DNA of 64,000 bases, from positions 1 to 64,000 of the forward strand of contig RHLH01000001.1 in assembly GCA_003712165.1 (NCBI GenBank), given 5' to 3'. The stretch is from Phycisphaera sp. (GTDB taxonomy: Bacteria; Planctomycetota; Phycisphaerae; Phycisphaerales; UBA1924). The translations under genes were made by a program, and so were the position numbers. This document shows positions 61,707-64,000 of this stretch, in pieces. The notes under the pieces were generated by a model. The model did no database searches and had not been told where the DNA came from. It worked only from the letters and a program-made list of their open reading frames with translations. Positions within the stretch are counted from its first letter, which is position 1. Each line of letters opens with the position of its first letter.

Positions 61707-62813
61707 ATGAGCACACGAATCGATCTCGCTGATATCACCAAGACCTTCGGCAAGGGCTCCTCCAAAGCCACCGCCGTGGACCACGTCTCCGCGGTCATCG
61801 AGCCGGGCGAACTCTTCTTCCTGCTCGGCCCGTCGGGCTGCGGCAAAACGACACTCCTCCGCATGATCGCGGGCTTCATCGAGCCCACCTCAGGCAAGAT
61901 CGCCTTCAACAACAAGGAAGTCACCAATACCCCCCCCAACAAGCGGAACACGGGCATGGTCTTCCAGAGCTACGCCCTCTGGCCCCATATGACCGTCGAG
62001 CAGAACGTGGCGTTCGGGCTCAACGTCCGCAAGACTCCCGCCGCTGCCAAGAACCGGGCCGTCAAGGAAGCGCTCGAAGCGGTCCAGATGCTCGAGTACG
62101 CCAAGCGAAAGCCCAACCAGCTCTCGGGCGGCCAGCAGCAACGCGTCGCGCTCGCCCGCGCGCTCGTCATCAGGCCCGATGTGCTCCTGCTCGATGAGCC
62201 GCTGTCGAACCTTGATGCTAAACTCAGAACAGATCTAAGAAGTGAAATTAGAAAAATATGCAAAAGTGCTGGTTTGACAACAGTTTACGTCACGCACGAT
62301 CAGAAGGAGGCGCTCTCGATGGCGGACCGGATCGCCATCATGAAGAAGGGGGTGATCCAGCAGGTCGGCACGCCGCAAGACCTCTACCGCCACCCCATCA
62401 GCCAGTTTGTCGCCGGCTTCCTGGGCGAGACCAACTTTGTCGAGGCCAAGGTGCTCGGCAAGGACAGCTCGGATCGGCTCTCGCTCGAAACCCCCGCTGG
62501 GAAGTTTCTCGCCTCGCTCCGTGATGATGGGTCGTCCTTCTCCGCGGGTCAGCGCGTGACCTGCTCGATCCGGCCCGAGTCCGTCAAACTCGTCGAGCCG
62601 GGCTCGCCCGACTCGCTGCCCGGCAAAAGACTCGAGTCTGTGTACCTCGGCGAGATCGCCCAGCACCAGATCAGACTCGGCGAGCAGACGATGGGACAGG
62701 TGCTCTCGGTCAGCGAACTCAACCCGACAGCGGAGCACCTGAGCAGATCAACGACACAGGTCGGCATGCGGGTTGACCCCGCCGACGTCGTCGTTCTTCC
62801 TCACGGCAAGTAA
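61707..62813 (+). CDS. ABC transporter ATP-binding protein (PotA/FbpC-like)
   Basis: 368 residues from ATG 61707. Walker [10 protein letters not shown] (41-49), Q-loop VFQSYALWP, signature [15 protein letters not shown], Walker [13 protein letters not shown], and H-loop VTHDQKEAL, followed by a C-terminal TOBE domain (about 250-366). This is the ATPase of an importer for iron(III), polyamines or sugars; permeases and binding protein are not adjacent. The segment 62211-62288 is about one-third G+C by my count, against about two-thirds for the rest, with codons (AAA, AGA, ATA, CTA) unlike the gene. The protein sequence stays normal there. Confidence 0.9.
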   Translation: MSTRIDLADITKTFGKGSSKATAVDHVSAVIEPGELFFLLGPSGCGKTTLLRMIAGFIEPTSGKIAFNNKEVTNTPPNKRNTGMVFQSYALWPHMTVEQNVAFGLNVRKTPAAAKNRAVKEALEAVQMLEYAKRKPNQLSGGQQQRVALARALVIRPDVLLLDEPLSNLDAKLRTDLRSEIRKICKSAGLTTVYVTHDQKEALSMADRIAIMKKGVIQQVGTPQDLYRHPISQFVAGFLGETNFVEAKVLGKDSSDRLSLETPAGKFLASLRDDGSSFSAGQRVTCSIRPESVKLVEPGSPDSLPGKRLESVYLGEIAQHQIRLGEQTMGQVLSVSELNPTAEHLSRSTTQVGMRVDPADVVVLPHGK

Positions 62814-62823
62814 ACGGGGGAGA

Positions 62824-63648
62824 TCAGGCCGCCTCGGCTGCCGCGGGGCTCGCCGGTAGGATCATCGAGAAGCACGCACCGTGGCCAGGCGATGACGAGA
62901 CCTCGAGCCTGCCCCCCACCGATTCCACCAGCTGACGGCAGATCGCCAGCCCAAGACCCCTGCCCCCCTGGCGACGGGAATCGGGCGTGCGGACGAACGG
63001 CTCAAAGAGACGGTCGCGGAGCGACGGGTCGATCCCTGGGCCGTCGTCGATCACTGCGAGGCGAATCGCCCCGGTGTTCCACGTGGAACAGGACGACGAC
63101 TCGGCCTCGATTCGGATCCTGCCAGCGGGGGATTTCGACGATTCGATCGCCTTCGCTGCGTTGCTGAGCAGGTTTACGAACACCTGCACAAGCGAGACGT
63201 TCGAGATTGAGGCACACAGGCCGGCCTCGATCTTGAGCTCGATCGTGATGTTGTGGTGGGACTCTTCGGTCCCGAAAGAGCGGACAGCCTCACGGGCGGC
63301 ATCCAGAATGTCGGTCGTGTGCTGCTTTGAGATCGGTTGACCCTCGGTCATCTCGATCACGGCCTCGGCGATCTCTGTTGTTCGGTCGATTCCCACGATG
63401 ATCCTTTCGAGCGCTTTCTTGGCGAGCTCGGGATCCTCCGGCTTGGCGAGTGCCATCTGTGCGACGGCCTTGCCCGGTGTCAGGACGTTGCACACCTCGT
63501 GGGCCAGCAAAGCCGCGGCGAGGTCCGTATTCGAGCGGGCGCGCATCGTCTCCAGCTCGGTGTCGAGCTGGGCCACGCGGGCGGCGAGCGACTCGACCAG
63601 GCCTTCGAGTTTCTCCGGCGTCGGCTTATCGTGCTGGAACTCCGTCAC
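62824..63648 (-). CDS. Soluble sensor histidine kinase
   Basis: 274 residues from a GTG at 63648; a much longer frame upstream has no coding character. No membrane helix. A coiled coil (about 10-38) precedes the phospho-acceptor His50 in LLAHEVCNVL, and the ATPase domain has N box NLLSNAAKAI, G1 DDGPGID and G2 GRGLGLAIC. No response regulator is adjacent. One parS-like palindrome lies inside this gene. Confidence 0.83.
   Translation of the reverse strand: MTEFQHDKPTPEKLEGLVESLAARVAQLDTELETMRARSNTDLAAALLAHEVCNVLTPGKAVAQMALAKPEDPELAKKALERIIVGIDRTTEIAEAVIEMTEGQPISKQHTTDILDAAREAVRSFGTEESHHNITIELKIEAGLCASISNVSLVQVFVNLLSNAAKAIESSKSPAGRIRIEAESSSCSTWNTGAIRLAVIDDGPGIDPSLRDRLFEPFVRTPDSRRQGGRGLGLAICRQLVESVGGRLEVSSSPGHGACFSMILPASPAAAEAA
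63075..63090. other. parS: parS-like 16-bp palindrome, copy 1
   Basis: TGTTCCACGTGGAACA, a perfect palindrome close to the bacterial parS consensus, inside the histidine kinase gene. ParB would bind it to organise the origin region. An identical copy lies 862 bp away. Confidence 0.8.
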
Positions 63649-63755
63649 GCCGCGTCCATCGGGCGGCGGGGGGCGTGAGTTGGGTCGAGTCCGTAAAAAA
63701 GTGCGAAAATGCCGACGAACACGCGAGATTCTCGGCAACGGGTCTGCTGAGCCCT

Positions 63756-64000
63756 TCAGTCGTCCTGGCGATCGCTGATGAATTCGATGCCCTGGGCTGC
63801 CGAATCCCCCCCGCCGACGAGCCAGGCCTTGATGGATCTCGGCCTCAGGTCGGCGTCCACGATCGCGGCGTGCTCGAGCCACTCAAACCCGATGTCGTCC
63901 TCTTTGCTCTCGATGGTCTCGCTGAGCTCACTGGAGTGTTCCACGTGGAACACCACGTTGATCTCGTGACCCCCCTGCCCGAAGAGCACCTCGGCGACGG
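63756..64000 (-). CDS. C-terminal part of an unidentified protein (5' end outside window)
   Basis: The frame is open from the right edge and ends at 63756; 80 residues are seen. It contains VLFGQGGHEINVVFHVEHSS, then an acidic stretch, then RSIKAWLVGGGDSAAQGIEF, and ends SDRQDD. No family could be named. A parS-like palindrome sits in the segment coding for FHVEH. It is followed at 108 bp by the histidine kinase on the same strand. Confidence 0.55.
   Translation of the reverse strand, partial: VAEVLFGQGGHEINVVFHVEHSSELSETIESKEDDIGFEWLEHAAIVDADLRPRSIKAWLVGGGDSAAQGIEFISDRQDD
63937..63952. other. parS: parS-like 16-bp palindrome, copy 2
   Basis: Same 16 bases as copy 1 (TGTTCCACGTGGAACA), here inside the partial gene at the right edge. 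Two identical copies in under 1 kb make chance unlikely. Confidence 0.8.

Noticed and set aside
63649..63882. N-terminal extension of the histidine kinase
   Set aside because: Arg/Pro-rich and would overlap the neighbouring gene; no domain is seen there.

Overview
The window looks like chromosomal DNA of a planctomycete of the Phycisphaerae type. Coding regions are G+C-rich with little wasted space. Six predicted secreted proteins end in the short Ca-binding 'TDFTAW' dockerin-like tail that I associate with Phycisphaerales. A lipid A/outer-membrane operon is present, there is a family of zinc-ribbon membrane proteins, and one protein has a PEP-CTERM-like tail. The species cannot be named from the sequence alone.

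Layout. 0-5.7 kb: three consecutive dockerin-tailed secreted proteins, two of them zinc metalloproteases. 5.7-10.6 kb: two divergent regulators, an FG-GAP dockerin protein and a secreted protein whose ribosome binding site lies inside a long hairpin. 10.6-17.6 kb: transketolase, dnaN, two zinc-ribbon membrane proteins and gatA. 17.7-24.1 kb: bamA-skp-lpxD-lpxC facing an M14 peptidase and pyrE. 24.2-28.4 kb: a secreted unknown, lysS, an Rrf2 regulator and a MoxR ATPase. 28.5-31.7 kb: an ECF sigma factor, its likely anti-sigma factor and a His-rich PDZ protein, in one operon. 31.9-36.9 kb: tatC-tadA, a 500-bp intergenic region with DnaA boxes (candidate oriC), a small unknown gene, dnaA and an MBL-fold hydrolase. 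37-46.9 kb: a VTT membrane protein, an S9 peptidase, gatC, a CPBP protease, rplM-rpsI, a DciA-like gene, a racemase and a lipoprotein. 47-51.5 kb: an SGNH-like dockerin protein, pilT, then an AT-richer island with two lipoproteins (one with a 24-bp tandem repeat) and a 58-codon gene. 51.5-56.5 kb: SpoVR, three tandem zinc-ribbon membrane proteins, a PEP-CTERM-like protein and a PilZ protein. 56.6-64 kb: a prepilin-like protein, paired acetyltransferases, another dockerin protein, an ABC ATPase with an AT-rich internal patch, a histidine kinase, and two identical parS-like palindromes.

How it fits together. dnaA, the DnaA-box region, dnaN and two parS-like sites within about 50 kb suggest the replication-origin domain of the chromosome. 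The other coherent blocks are outer-membrane biogenesis, protein export and surface display (tatC, bamA, dockerin and PEP-CTERM-like proteins), and an envelope-type ECF sigma operon. No tRNA, rRNA, CRISPR array, insertion sequence or prophage was recognised.
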